DNA of 64,000 nucleotides from Saccharum officinarum. Its lineage: Eukaryota > Streptophyta > Magnoliopsida > Poales > Poaceae. The translations under genes were made by a program, and so were the position numbers. The first letter of the stretch is position 1. The number at the start of each line of letters is the position of its first letter. Of the stretch, positions 1 through 14,112 are shown piece after piece. The notes under the pieces are model-generated. The model had not been told where the DNA came from, made no database searches, and worked only from the letters and a program-made list of their open reading frames with translations. The stretch covers positions 1,720,407 to 1,784,406 of the forward strand of contig CM036160.1 in the NCBI GenBank assembly GCA_020631735.1, given 5' to 3'.

Positions 1-358
1 CCTTTGAGCCTCATGAACCCCATGTTACATTTGTTGAGTACGAGATGTACTTACGCTTGTTTATTTTTTTTTACTTGGATAAAAATCCCGGATGGGTAAC
101 AGATGGTGCAAGTAGTGACTACTTCTACTTTCCGGAGGATTACTAGACTTGCTGTCAACCAGTCAATGTGCCTGTGATTGGAGCTACCACGAGAGTTTTT
201 ATATTTCCGCTATATTATTGTAAAGACTATGTGTTATTAACCGTGATGTAATAACATTTGTGATGATACATCCTTTATAATTTGTTAACTTATGTGTGAT
301 TGATCTCTGGGCACACATAAGGGTATGCATTCCATTTGGTCGATAAATGGGTGTGACA
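1..358 (+). mobile_element. 3' end of a Ty3-gypsy LTR (truncated by window start)
   Basis: The sequence matches the last about 360 bp of the LTRs at 4395-7088, 14408-17334 and 56963-59883. It begins with the shared block gagcctcatgaacccc, passes the shared 'cccggatgggta' segment, and ends in gggtgtgaca, the CA terminus of this LTR family. The rest of the LTR, and any element attached to it, lies left of the window, so it cannot be said whether this is a solo LTR or a full element. It lies beside the beta-glucosidase relic and may separate it from its missing 3' exons. Confidence 0.8.
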
Positions 359-476
359 TGAACAAAAGTGCATGATTAGTATGACAACGTCAAATTTCTT
401 ACTTTCTTACTTTCTTGAATGGAACTGTGAAGCAGCAGGGCTATTGGTCATCAACTATAATTTCTTTCTTTCTTCA

Positions 477-3176
<2,700 letters not shown>

Positions 3177-4394
3177 TTTTTTTTGCGTTGAAAGAAGAAT
3201 TATATTAGATAATAGCTGTGTGCATCAACACGTTACAAGCACTCTGGATTACACAAATATCCAGAAACTGATTTTCATCTAAATTATACCCATGCTGTGA
3301 ATAGCTCTAGATCTCAAAACCAAACTTGTACGACGCTTTGCAGTATGGATGACCGCATAGGCAAACACTCGGCAAAAGGCCTGAGAACAGATGCCCAACG
3401 AACGACGGCCAACATTCATATAGGCGGAGTTGAGAAACTTCTTCTTTCTGGTGTCTTCCTTCTTCTTCTTTCCACCACCGACAAATGGGGAAGACTGATC
3501 TGAAACTTATTCTCCCTGGTCCTTTATTGTGGCTAGATCTAACCACAATAAAAAGGAGAAGAGACCGGAGAAAATTATTCCATGGCGGTGACACCATCAC
3601 CACCTTGATGTCGCCGTCCAGAAATAAAAGTCTTCATATCGACAAACCGGTGAGGATGCTGATGTCGTAGTTGTCACCCTCATCTTCAACAGAGCCACCA
3701 TGAAGAAAATGATTCCACCTTTCCCTCTCGCCATCGCCGGAGAGGAGGAGGAGGAGGAAATAAATCCCCAAAACCAAGAAACTTGGCATGGAGAAATTCT
3801 AACCCTAAAGACTCAATCTATAGAGAAAACTTATTAAAAACGATGGATCCTCACTCCCTCCGGCCTCTGGCGATATGCCGGAGGGGGGGGAGGGAGGGGG
3901 ACCAACGGTGGTGGTGGTGGAGGCGGGGGCGGCGGCGGCGGAACCAGTGCCCTTTAGGGATTTCCCAGTGCTTCAGCTTTTCTTGGCTTCCAAGCTCACT
4001 GCTTATCCTTTGAGCTCGTGACCTAAGGCTAATGTTACACCTTTGCTTACTATTTTGTGATGAAGAAGATACGTGCCGTGAGATATTCTCTTGTCTGGGT
4101 CCTATATGGCTTCTAATAAGCCCTGCATGGGCATGGTGGTTTATGGCAGAAGCAAGAAGTGGAGCCATGTCTTGCTAGTAGCTGGCTAAAGTTTTGAGCT
4201 GCTGTTGAGTAGTAGGATAGGCTGATGCATGCATTTATAGTCGAGGATGGCAGCTCTGTAAGAGAAATCCTTTAGTTAGTAGTGCCAATGATTTGTATGT
4301 AGCTGGATATGCACGTGTTATGTGTACTGCTTCTCCCAAACACTAGTACACACTACTAATAAAGATTTTTTTTGAGGCGTATCGGCTTGTCCAT
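3177..4394. other. Unassigned stretch between pseudogene and solo LTR; possible retroelement 3' end
   Basis: No credible gene is seen. Read on the minus strand, the segment runs into a short A-tract (gcaaaaaaaag, about 3171-3182) exactly where GH1 exon 2 breaks off. That would fit a LINE-type retroelement inserted in minus orientation, but no reverse transcriptase coding was recognised. 3877-3946 is a G-rich low-complexity tract (runs of g, then ggtggtggt and ggcggcggc). 4290-4394 is AT-rich and ends in the target site of the solo LTR. Confidence 0.35.
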
Positions 4395-7088
4395 TGTAAC
4401 ACCCGAATTTTAGGAGTAGTAAATTTTTAAATAATTTAGAGAAGGGGAATTAAAATTTTTAAGAAAATATTTGGTGTTGCATTCATGCTGTTGCATTTAA
4501 TTTATTTTGTGTGGATTTATTTTAGTTTGTTTGGTTGAGAAAATTTCATTTGAAAAGATTTTGGAAAATAGATTAATAAAGAAAGAAAGAAAAAAAAATA
4601 ACTTACCTAACTGTTGGCCGGCGGCCCAGCTGCTGAGCCGCTCCCGCGCTCGCGCCATGACAGGCCGCATCGGTGGGCCAGCCCAACATCACTGCGGCCC
4701 AGCTCGGCTGAGCCCAGCAGCAGCCCTCTATCTTCTTGTATCGCTGACGGGTGGGGTCACGTTGTCAGTCATCTCCTACCTTCGCGTTGGAGCCGGACTA
4801 CGAGTTGGAGAACGACCGCCGCCCCTTCCACTTGATTTCCGGGATTTTCTAACCGAATACGGCATCTTGGGGCTACAAATAGGAAGAGCAGACCCTCTAT
4901 TTTCCGTTTTCCATCTAAAACTCGAGCTACATCACGTGAGATTGAGCGTAGGAGGCCGGAACCCTAGGTTCTCTCGGCCGGTTCGTCGGTGGAGCTTGTG
5001 GGAAGGTTCGAGCTCTTTTTCTTAGCTTTGGTGAGTTCGCTATCTCCTCCTCTTTCTTCCCGTGCTCTTCTTTGGTGTTGAGATGCTTTGAATCGTGGTT
5101 TTGGTGAGCTCGGGTGCACCGGCCATGGCGCCGCCGTGGGGTTGGGGCGGGGCGGCGGAAGCGCCGCCGGTCTCCTCTGGAAGAGATGTGGGCCGTCCGA
5201 TCTTGGATAAGCGGCCAAGATTAGATCTTTCCTCTTCGCGGGGCAAAATTTTTAAAGAGCCCCTTAGTTTTTCAGAATTTAACCCGCCGTCCAAAGCGTA
5301 AAGCTGGAGATACGTATTCGCGTTTTGAAAGCGTATTTACTCCCGGATTAATCAAAAATACGTTTTCAGGTATTTACAGTTTTGCCACTATGATTGTTTT
5401 GGTCATAAAATCTTCGTTTTAACTCCGATTTGATCTGTTCAAGTTACGTTAGGTTCGTATTTGCGAGCTCTACATGTTAGTGTAGTTGTACAGTTAATTT
5501 TGATAATTTATTTTTTGAGTTTATAATTAAGTATTTATTTATCTATAGGAAATTTTAGGAAATTCATAACTTTCACGTTTTAACTCCGAATTTGGTGATC
5601 TTTGCGTCTGTGTGATCGTAAAAACGTGTAGAAGAGTTTTATAAACTTTTATTACTGTTTTGTTACTGTTGGTGTACTGTTCTAATTGTATCTCTTTGTT
5701 TGCTTCGTGTATGTTTGATTGGATGCATGTGTGTTGTTGATTGGTGATCGAGTATAGAAGGTGAGCAGTATCTGGACGATCAGGAGTATTACTTTGAGCC
5801 AGACCAGCAGTATCAACAGGAAAGCTTTGATCAAGGCAAGTATAACATGGGACCATCCTTGTTACCTATTCACTGAAATTATCATACATATGCATGTGTC
5901 TTCCTTGACAACCATAGAGATTATAACTTAGCTATTGATATCTTGTTTCCTTGTCACCTATGGGTTATGCATTTGGGTAGCTATTGCTAGCGCTTAATTA
6001 TGAACAATGATCTTGTAATTTGACTAATGGATTATGCAATCAACCAATTAAGATGATTTTATTACTGTTGAAAAGGGGGCTAGAGCAAGGGGTTATATTG
6101 TTTCTCTGGTTTCTCTCCGTAAGGACTTACCTGTAAGTGATAACCGGGACATACAGTACAGCTGTGAGGGCTATATGGCTCTGGCTCTAGTTGTTCAAGA
6201 GACCTTTTCTAGCTTGTTAGTGGTTACCTTAAATGGCGTAAGAAAGGCTTGCCACGTTGGGTGTAGTGCGAGCCCCTGGCCTAGTGTGTATAGGCTGCGG
6301 TTGTTGTGCCACCGGGAAGGGGGGTTCTACATCTGCCTGCCGAGTGAATCTAATGGCCCTAACTTGTTAGACGAACTTTTGAATGGCTTTATATGGTTTC
6401 TGATGTTTTGGGCCTTGCAAACCCATGCATTTGGAAATCATGACTCACAGTGAAAGTGTACACCTCTGCGCAGAGTTAAAAACTGGTATACTAGCCGTGC
6501 TCACGGATACGAGCGGCCTTGGGGATTCTTACAGAATAGTTGATCACCATTGTTATATCATGCTTAATTATTGTTGATTATTATTATGCTCATGTTAATG
6601 CTATTCATTATCCTTATTACAATTGATCATTGATTCATTAATGGGGTTTGGATTACCTTGATGCTACTCAATTGCTAATTATATGATGATTAAAAGCTAA
6701 ACACAGTTAAACAGTGTCTAGCCTTTTTGAGCCTCATGAACCCTGTGTTATACTTGTTGAGTTCGACATGGACTCATTCTTGCTATTTCCCCAACACTCC
6801 AGTGTGTAATAAGATGCTACTCGGAAGAAGGACAAAGGTGTAGTGGAGTTTCCAGAAGACTAGTAGAAGTACTAGGCATATGTTACCCCCAGTCAGCCGT
6901 CCCTGAGAAGAATGGAGCCTGATGTTTAGTCACCGTTCCGCGATACTCTGATGTAAGTGTTAATTTAGCTATGTATACGTTATATAATAACATTGTTTCT
7001 GATACTTTTTCATTCTGGCATATGTGTGGACTTCCTGGGCACATATATGATTAGCCTGGTTTTGTTCTTTAAAAAACCGGATGTGATA
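4395..7088 (+). mobile_element. Solo LTR of a Ty3-gypsy element, with 5-bp target duplication
   Basis: The element starts tgtaacacccg at 4395 and ends ggatgtgata at 7088; the last dinucleotide is TA instead of the expected CA. It is flanked by an exact 5-bp direct repeat, tccat, at 4390-4394 and 7089-7093, which proves insertion as a unit. It is about 2.7 kb and matches the 3' LTR at 56963-59883 along its length, including the shared segments near 5880-5960 and 6120-6160. No primer-binding site, coding region or second LTR is attached. This is the normal product of unequal recombination between the LTRs of one element. Confidence 0.9.
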
Positions 7089-7093
7089 TCCAT

Positions 7094-7669
7094 AGAAATA
7101 TTTTGAATTCCTACCTGTCCGCCAAATTTCTAGTGGCTGAATTCTTTTTTAATCCGGTCAAGTTCCATCAGGTATGATCGTCGAGCATCACAAGTCATCC
7201 GGTGGGATTTGAACCACAACCTCAAGCCTTGCACATACACCCACAAACAACTCCACCCCCAAAGTAACTTGTGATTAAGAGGTAGATTGAAATACAATTT
7301 CAAATGAAAAAGTTCACAACTAAAAAGTTGTCTAGGTCTTTGAGATCAGCAACTTTGGTTTTTGTCGTTTCTACATCTGTGGTCATTCGAAAATTTTGAA
7401 TTTCAGAATGTGAGGATTCAAATTGAATTTTGGGACCATAGATTATTTCAATGAAAAAGTTATCAACAACAATACTTCAGATATTTTTGAGATCTATAAA
7501 TTGGGCTATATATGGCCATTTCTCCATTCGAGGTCGCTTGAATATTTTGAAAAATTAGAATTTCAAAATGTGAAAACTTCAAATATATAGAATTGGCAAG
7601 ATCTAAATGATTTCAAATGAAAAAGATGTCAACTCCGAAGTTATAGATCTCTTCAAGATATATAACTTT
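7094..7669. repeat. CACTA-type internal repeat DNA flanking the next element
   Basis: From about 7300 the sequence carries the degenerate unit 'aaatgaaaaagtt..aact..aaagtt', followed by a short 'gagatc..aactt' segment. The same unit is repeated inside the CACTA element at 7990-8760 and again at 21960-22140. It is therefore part of an older, related repeat into which the CACTA element at 7670 inserted. No gene is seen. Confidence 0.5.
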
Positions 7670-8953
7670 CACTACCAGATTCGCACGCTTTGCCGAGTGC
7701 CAGTGGCACTCGGCAAAGCCACAATTACACTCGGCAACACTCGGCAAATTCCACTCGGTAAAAAAAGTGTCGGTAAAGCCGTCTTTTCCGAGGGCTTTTT
7801 GTCGGACACTCGGCAAGTTTGAAAAAAAACAAAAAAAATTGCAAAAAGTAGCAAGTCGCGTCATTTTTCGCACGCTACGTGGCCGATGGGATTCGAACCC
7901 ACGACCTCTCCCTCACGTATAAACCCCTGTACCACTACACCATACTGTCACTTGTGTCTAAATTCCATTTTGGTTCCCCACATATTATATAAAACCGAGT
8001 GTAAATTGCTTGTTTGAGGCCCTAAATGAATTCAAATCAAAAAGTTGTTACCAACAAAGTTTCATAACTTTTTGAGATCTACAACTTTTATTTAGGTAGT
8101 TTCTCCATCCGAAGTCGTTTACAAAATTTAAATTTTAAATTTGAGAAATTCAAACGTAGTTTTGCATGACAAGATGATTTCAAATTATAAAGTTGTCAAC
8201 TACAAAGTTTCATAACTTTTCAAGATCTACAATTTTTATTTTAGGTGTTTTTCCATCCGAGGTCATTTGAAAAATTCGAATTTTAAAATTTTGAAATTCA
8301 AACGTAGTTTTGCATGACAAGATGAACTCAAATGAAAAGTTGTCAACTACAAAGTTTCATAACTTTTCGAGATCTAGAATTTTCATTTTGGGTGTTTTTC
8401 CATCCAAGGTCATTTAAAAAATTCAAATTTTAAAATTTTGAAATTCAAATGTAGTTTTGCATGACCAGATGAACTCAAATGAAAAAGTTTCCAACTACAA
8501 AATTCTATAACTTCTCAAGATCTACAAAGTTTATTTTGGTTGTTTGGTCATTTGTTCATCCGACATGATGGTTCTAATATTATTTACAAATCTTATATAT
8601 CTCTCTTGTAGTTTCATGAAACTTATAAGAGAGATGTAGATTTTGTGAACAATGTTACTATCACTTTGTTGAATGAAGAAATGACCAAAATAAAATTTGT
8701 AGATCTTAAGAAGTTATACAAATTTGTAGTAGAAAATTTTTTCATTTGAATTAATTTACTGCTTCAAAATGTGATTTGAAATTTGTCTTTGCCAAGTGCA
8801 AAAAAAACACTCGGCAAAGATCTTCTTTGCCTAGTGAAAAAAAAGCATTAGGCAAAGAAGCTTCTTTGCCGAGTATTTTTTTTTGCCGACTGTTTTTTAT
8901 TTGGCACTCGGCAAACCACTTGACACTCGGCGTAGAACCGATTTCCGGTAGTG
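7670..8953. mobile_element. Non-autonomous CACTA (En/Spm-type) DNA transposon
   Basis: It begins CACTACCAGA at 7670 and ends TCCGGTAGTG at 8953, a near-perfect terminal inverted repeat with the diagnostic CACTA start. A 3-bp direct repeat, ttt, flanks it (7667-7669 and 8954-8956), as expected for this superfamily. Both ends carry inverted and direct copies of tttgccgagtg / cactcggcaaa (7685-7810 and 8790-8930), the subterminal motifs that CACTA transposases bind. The 1.28-kb interior has no transposase. It consists of about four degenerate copies of an AT-rich unit of about 150 bp (8030-8530) and a tRNA-like segment. It must depend on an autonomous partner. Confidence 0.88.
7881..7952 (-). 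other. tRNA-like segment inside a CACTA element
   Basis: Read on the minus strand it contains an A-box-like tggtgtagtggta and, about 40 bases later, a B-box/T-arm ggttcgaatccc with a closing tggg/ccca stem. These are the two internal RNA polymerase III promoter blocks of a tRNA. The middle does not fold into a convincing anticodon arm, so this is a tRNA-derived relic and not a functional tRNA gene. A diverged version of the same block lies at 14340-14405. Confidence 0.55.
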
Positions 8954-8956
8954 TTT

Positions 8957-9578
8957 GTTATAAGGTTTTCTTCACTGGATTTCGTTTGAAAAAGTAATGA
9001 ATTTTCTCACACAGAATCACCATTAATTGACTGGCTCAAGACATGTGTGAGGGGTGACACGTAAGGGATGACGTCACTCAAGAACCAGTGATCATCTAAT
9101 AATCTGGCCTATACATTGGTACTCTTGTAACTAAAATATTTTGACTGCACAAGCTATTGGGCATGGAGCATCGATCAGTAACGTGCCACAAGCTATTTTT
9201 AACTGTATACATAATGACGAACGAATCACGAGCTTTGAATGCGAACCCCAGGACTCGGAGAATTTTGCACCCCCATCTTATCTGGAGCATTATATTAGCT
9301 GTATTTCTCTTTCTGCCTTTAAACAGATGTTGCATATTTCTTGTAGCTTTTATACATCACGTACAGTCCGGACTCTGTGACGTACCACGGTGCTAGTGTG
9401 ACCTTGTGGATTATTATGCACTTGCGTTCAATATGATCATCAAGCCTAGATTCGAAAATCAAAATGACTAGACCGCAACACAGATAGGGATAGAGACCAA
9501 CCTGAGAATCTCAAACGAGAATACTCGATCTGTCATAGAGCTCATTTAACTTTAACCAAATTTCATTAGCTTAAGATC
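8957..9578. other. No gene recognised
   Basis: Short open frames overlap on both strands here, but none shows a known domain, consistent codon use or splice structure. The stretch is ordinary AT-rich intergenic DNA between the CACTA element and the next TIR element. Confidence 0.4.
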
Positions 9579-10250
9579 GAGCATCTCTATAGCAGTACTA
9601 CCTAAAACAAGCACATACTTCTCTATTTAGATAGCTACCGATTTTCATACTACCCATACCATATTTCGTTGTTTGCTCCGGTAGCACTGCCTAAAACAGA
9701 TCCCCAAATCCATCCTTACAGAGGATGACATGTGAGACCCACATGTCATCCTCTATCTGATTCTTCCCTGCACGCACGGAGCAGAGTCAGTGGAGGCAGG
9801 GGAGGGTGGCCGCGCCCTGGGAAGGGTTGACGCTGCGGGGAGGGGCGCGCCTGGGGATGGCGGACGCTGGCGTGGAGGGGCGTGCTGCACCTGGGAAATC
9901 GCATGGGGGAGGAGCGGCACCATGCCGAGGAGCGTCAGGCGGGCCACTGTGTCGGGGAGCTCGCAGGCCGCCGCGTCGGGAATAGCCGTCGGCGTCAGGA
10001 AGGGCCCCCACACCACCGGGAAGCGCTAGCATTGGGGCAGGGCCGCCGCGTCCGCGGGGAAGAATCGTGTCCGATGCATTTGCGAGAAAAAAAAGTAGAG
10101 GGAGTGGAGTAGGGGCCAATAGGAATAGAGGGTGGGAGGGGGAAAGAAATAGGAGGCCAGCAAATGTGGAGGATCTACTAAAGTTGATTTTTGGCCTCCA
10201 CTACCTAAATTCAGAGTAGGGGTCAAGTAGCGGTACTGTTGGAGTTGCTC
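9579..10250. mobile_element. Possible TIR element with GC-rich interior
   Basis: The left end, gagcatctctatagcagtac, is an imperfect inverted match to the right end, whose reverse complement reads gagcaactccaacagtac. Ends of the type GAGCA(A/T)CTC are common on grass non-autonomous DNA elements. The interior turns GC-rich from 9760 to 10060 without a credible gene. No clean target-site duplication was found, so the class is left open. Confidence 0.45.
9724..9756. repeat. Perfect 14-bp inverted repeat (hairpin)
   Basis: gaggatgacatgtg is followed after five bases by its exact reverse complement, cacatgtcatcctc. It lies inside the TIR element and would form a stable stem-loop in RNA or single-stranded DNA. 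Confidence 0.75.
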
Positions 10251-10323
10251 TCAGTGAGTGTGAACACTTTGTTAAAGATGTCAATGCTAATTGATTCAAA
10301 CAAGTAATTTTTAGCAAGAGCAT

Positions 10324-11110
10324 CACTACTAAAAAAACTTATCCCAGGCGGGCGAAATAACTTTAGGCAGGTGGCGCTTGCGTAAATCGAACTAAAACAA
10401 TAAAAAAAGTAGCCAAGCCCATACAAGGCCTCATGTCGAGCCCAGCCACGGCAGACTATCCTAGATCCATCTGCTGCCACTGTCATCCTAGATCCGTTGC
10501 CACAGGATCTGCACCTGGACATGTCGAGCAACCCGTTGTCGCCGGATCCACACCGCTGCCGGATCGGCACCTGGACGAGCCAAGAGACCCATCGCCGCTA
10601 GATCTCGCCCGCCTCAACATGGATCCCACCCATCGTCGCTGAAGGTGAAGAGGGCCGGCCCCCGAGCACCGTCACCAGAGTTGGAGGGGGCGAGCCACCA
10701 TGACCGCACGCTCTGCCCCACCGGCTGGTGACCAGATGCACTCGGTGGTTGTCAGATCTGCGCCCCCGCCACTGCTCGTGGCTGGATCCACGGCCCCGCC
10801 GGTGGCTGGATCCGCTCAGTGGTGGCCAGATCCGTGCCCCCCGCTGCTTCTGGTGGCCGAATCCACGCCCCATTGCCGTCGGTGGCTGGATCCATCGCCA
10901 ATGGCTAGTTGGTGGTTGGATCTGCCACCGGTGGCCGGTTGCTGCCTAGGGGAGAGGAGGGGCGTTGCGCCCTGCCTTTCGCTTGTGCGGGAGAGGGAGA
11001 GTGAGAGGGAGGGGTGTTGCCCCTCGGGGGAGAGGGAGGGGCGTCGCGCTTGGGAGAGGGAGGAGCCTAAGAGAGAGAGAGATTGGATAAGGGAAAACCC
11101 TTAACTCCTA
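10324..11110. mobile_element. CACTA-like terminus followed by GC-rich GGATCC-spaced repeat
   Basis: 10324 starts CACTACTAAAAAAA, close to the CACTACTATAGAAAA start at 60530, and is followed by ggcgggcg. From 10440 to 10930 the DNA is a string of degenerate units containing tggatccg / agatccg with ccgccggtgg. The element-like region at 61300-61440 has the same character. Long open frames here are a by-product of GC bias. The matching 3' terminus was not found, so the right border is arbitrary. Confidence 0.4.
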
Positions 11111-11157
11111 ATCCTACTATAAGAGAGCGAGTAATTTGTGAGGGGCTCTCCCTCTGT

Positions 11158-11293
11158 AATAACCCTTGGATCTATACTTCGTGCTATATGAGCCATCTGT
11201 TGTCTGAGATCTTACATCTTACTCTCCCATATTAATAACCGTTTGATCCAAACGTCGTGTAATATGAGTTTTCCGTCATCCTGAGATCTTACG
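11158..11293. repeat. Imperfect two-copy tandem repeat, period about 78 bp
   Basis: 'aataaccc.tggatc....cgtg.tatatgag....gagatcttac' occurs at 11158-11215 and again, diverged, at 11236-11293. No function is apparent. Confidence 0.6.
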
Positions 11294-12481
11294 TTACTGG
11301 CAGCTTGGTTTTTGTGGCCCGGCATGTGCGCTTGTTTAGGACTTTACACGATATACTATAGGAGTTCAAGATTGATACGTGTAGGTCAATGTATATGGAA
11401 GGCATCACCGCATCAAGTTTGAGATCTTGGCTGATTTGGAGATTGGATTAATTCCGAGTCTGATAGAAACTGAAGGAGAAGTAGAAAATTAAAGATCAAA
11501 ACATGTGGAACCCAAATTAAATATAACATATATGATTACCCAGACAGCAACAGGCACGGCGGCGATGACGCTGCTCGGGCGGCAGGGCGAGCTCCTGGAG
11601 CTGCTCACCTTGCCGTCGTCTCCGCTGGCTAATAAGCTAGAGTCCGCCGTCAGACCGTGCTAGAGCCTCCTCCTCATCGTACGTGGTGGCCGAGGTCCGC
11701 CGGAAGGACGCCGTGGTGGGGGACGACGTGTTCCGCCTGGTGGCAGTACCCACGCCTCGGCGCGACGCTCGCCATGGGCCAGTGCCGGAAGGAGGCGATG
11801 GTGGTGGACAGCCCACCCACATCCAGTTCGACACAAACATCGTCAGGTCCGATCCGGCGCTACATGACGACACAGCAACCTGCTCGGGACCTGTCCTGGT
11901 GTTTTTCTCTTAATGAAAAACGGGTGAATGGACCGATTGAGAAAAAAAAGACCTGTCCTGGTGCTACCCATTCAGGTAGTCATGGTGCTTGCAAAACGAC
12001 CTCAACGCTAATCGCAGAATCATATCACCCGATCCGATCGTCGGCTAACTAGGTCGTTGTTCAGAGTTCGATGTCAACTGAGGTCATGCAGGACTGAAAA
12101 CGCCAGGTTCAGGTATTTACAATGAGCTTTCAAATGATGCCTTGTATTAGCTAATAGCTACGTACTTCTAATTCCTTCATGCTGTTTTAGGATAGTTTCA
12201 AAATTTTATGTTCTACTACTATACTTGACACCGTCCACTAATAATATGTTTATATTTGATAATGATTATTTTTCAACTTCTCTCTGATGCCTCACACGAT
12301 ACATAAAAATCTATATGGTCTCCAGGCTACTACCGGTTAATTATATGGAAAATAATATTATACATGCATCATTGGAATATAAAGACAAACACTACTAATG
12401 CTGCAAAAAAAACATCCTAATTTGGATGCACCGCCACCTGCCACGGATCGTTCAGAAAAAGAAAAAAATAATACACGTCAA
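11294..12481. other. Unassigned; GC-rich coding-like patch at 11560-11880
   Basis: An ATG at 11566 opens a short frame reading MTLLGRQGELLELLTLP before a stop. A second frame around 11670-11760 reads VVAEVRRKDAVVGDDVFRLV. The codon bias resembles a high-GC grass exon, so this may be a degraded gene fragment, but no family was recognised and the frame is not continuous. The remainder is AT-rich without features. Confidence 0.3.
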
Positions 12482-12640
12482 CATGCATGCATGCAAATAA
12501 TAAATAGATTAATTGAAAAAAAGGAAAATATGGATGCATGCATGCAACTATAATAAATAGATTAATTCAGAAAAGGAAAATAATATGAAGTACGAATGCA
12601 TGCATGCGTATGTATTAGCAATTAAAAAGAAAATAATAAA
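12482..12640. repeat. Tandem repeat with CATGCATG cores, period about 50-60 bp
   Basis: Three copies of a unit composed of (c)atgcatgcatgc, 'aataaatagattaatt' and a 'gaaaaggaaaata' tail lie at about 12482, 12533 and 12596; the third is partial. CATGCATG is the RY core bound by B3-domain factors of the ABI3/FUS3 type in plants. No gene lies close enough to claim a promoter role. Confidence 0.7.
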
Positions 12641-13237
12641 AAACTGAACAAACATGATTTTGTTTGTTATGACAAACAAGAAAAAACTAGCAAAAACCTT
12701 GCATTACTTATAGTATCAAATTGTGAATGAAAAACAACTGCAACGTGGAGGTGAAAATAAAATCAAGGAACGTCAGCAATACAAACACGTGTGTGTCGCA
12801 CGTGTATATTTGCTAGTATTTATATAAGCCCGACAGAAGCCCAGTATGGGCTTTGTCTCGCGAAATCATTTCTATAGTAGTACATTGAAATGATTTTTTA
12901 TCACTAGGGGTGGTTTTTTTTTATTCTTTGGGGGACTTCATTGTCTCGTCAGACTCTCCAAACACCTAGATCAACGGCTTCTATGGCTATGAACTCCTTA
13001 CTCATTTACGTACTTAACCTTCTAGCTGAGAGAAGCCAAATTATAGCTAGCTAGTTGGCACAATGACTGACGGGGACTATACACTTCACTTTCACGCATC
13101 ATCAGAAGATACCAAGGGCAGAACGCTCAATGCATCCTAACTGATGGCTTCTATCTGCCACTAGCATAATCTGAAAACAAAAGTTACACTCAATAAAAAT
13201 GATAATCCAATCCAAGCATAATTAGATGTTGCAGTAA
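12641..13237. other. No gene recognised
   Basis: AT-rich intergenic sequence with no open frame of interest, no terminal repeats and no RNA gene that could be recognised. Confidence 0.4.
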
Positions 13238-14090
13238 TTGTTTTTATGTTGCAAGTTGCAAGTGTTTCATGTAGATGTTGTATATGTTGCAGTGGCTATA
13301 TATGCATGTTGCAAGTATATTGTTCCAAATATTTCATATACTTCAGACATATATTACACATGTTTTATCTGGGTGTTACATATGTTTCACGCATATGTTT
13401 GGAAGTGTTTTATCTTGATGTTGTATATGTTTCGCACATATGTTGCAATTGTTTCATCTAGATGTTGCATATGCTCTGCAATGGCTACACACATGTGTTC
13501 CCTAGTGTTTCATATGTAGGTTGCAAGTGTTTCAATTGATTCATATGTATGTTGCAGGTGTTTCACTAGATGTTGCAAAAGTAGATCTGGTGTTGCGCAT
13601 GTTGCAGTGAGACCCATCCATAGCAGCCACCTGCTGTAGCTGCATGTGCGTAGGTGTGGAGGGGGCGCCACGGTGCGGGTGTGGGACACAAAATGCGTGC
13701 GGGCCACGATGCGGGCGCGGGACACGGAGTGGCACTGGCCACGGTGCAAGGCGCGAGACATTGTGCGGGCATGGAACATGGAGTGGTATGGGGCCCATGT
13801 GCAGCAGGCATAGCAAGGCGTCCGGCCCCATCCGGATGTCCATGCGCTAGAGACATACCGTTTGGCAAACACTATTACTATTTATCACCATTTGTTCCAA
13901 ACTCTACTACCGTTTCAGTGGTGAAAGTCGTTGGTGATTGGAACGGTTATCGTCAAGGCTACGAGGTTCGTGTTTGCAACCGACGGTGACGGGTCGTTAG
14001 TGATGCAGTTATCATCGTGGCTACGAGGTTCATGTTACCAACCGACAATGATGGGGCTTCCAAAAATCCTATAATCAGGCAAAAAAGCAA
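13238..14090. repeat. Dispersed TGTTGCA-rich repeat, copy 1
   Basis: The left part is a degenerate tandem series of 'atgttgcaagtgtttcat.t.gatgttg' (13238-13600). A GC-rich middle follows (13640-13850), then a tail with 'ggtgattggaacggttatc' and 'accgacaatgatggggcttcc'. The same order of parts is present at 51430-52320. It is a dispersed transposon-like repeat. No termini or target duplication were identified, so its class is not known. Confidence 0.7.
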
Positions 14091-14112
14091 AAAAATAAAA
14101 AAAAATCCGGGA

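Noticed and set aside
4507..5301. Open frames of 60-170 codons in the GC-rich part of the solo LTR
   Set aside because: They lie inside the LTR, have no domain, and equivalent positions in the related LTRs do not keep the frames.
7881..7952. Functional tRNA gene
   Set aside because: The D and anticodon arms do not fold convincingly, no plausible anticodon loop is seen, and it sits inside a transposon.
10433..11104. Pro/Trp-rich open frame of 134 codons
   Set aside because: It is a translation of degenerate ggatccg repeats in a transposon-like region, with no conserved domain.
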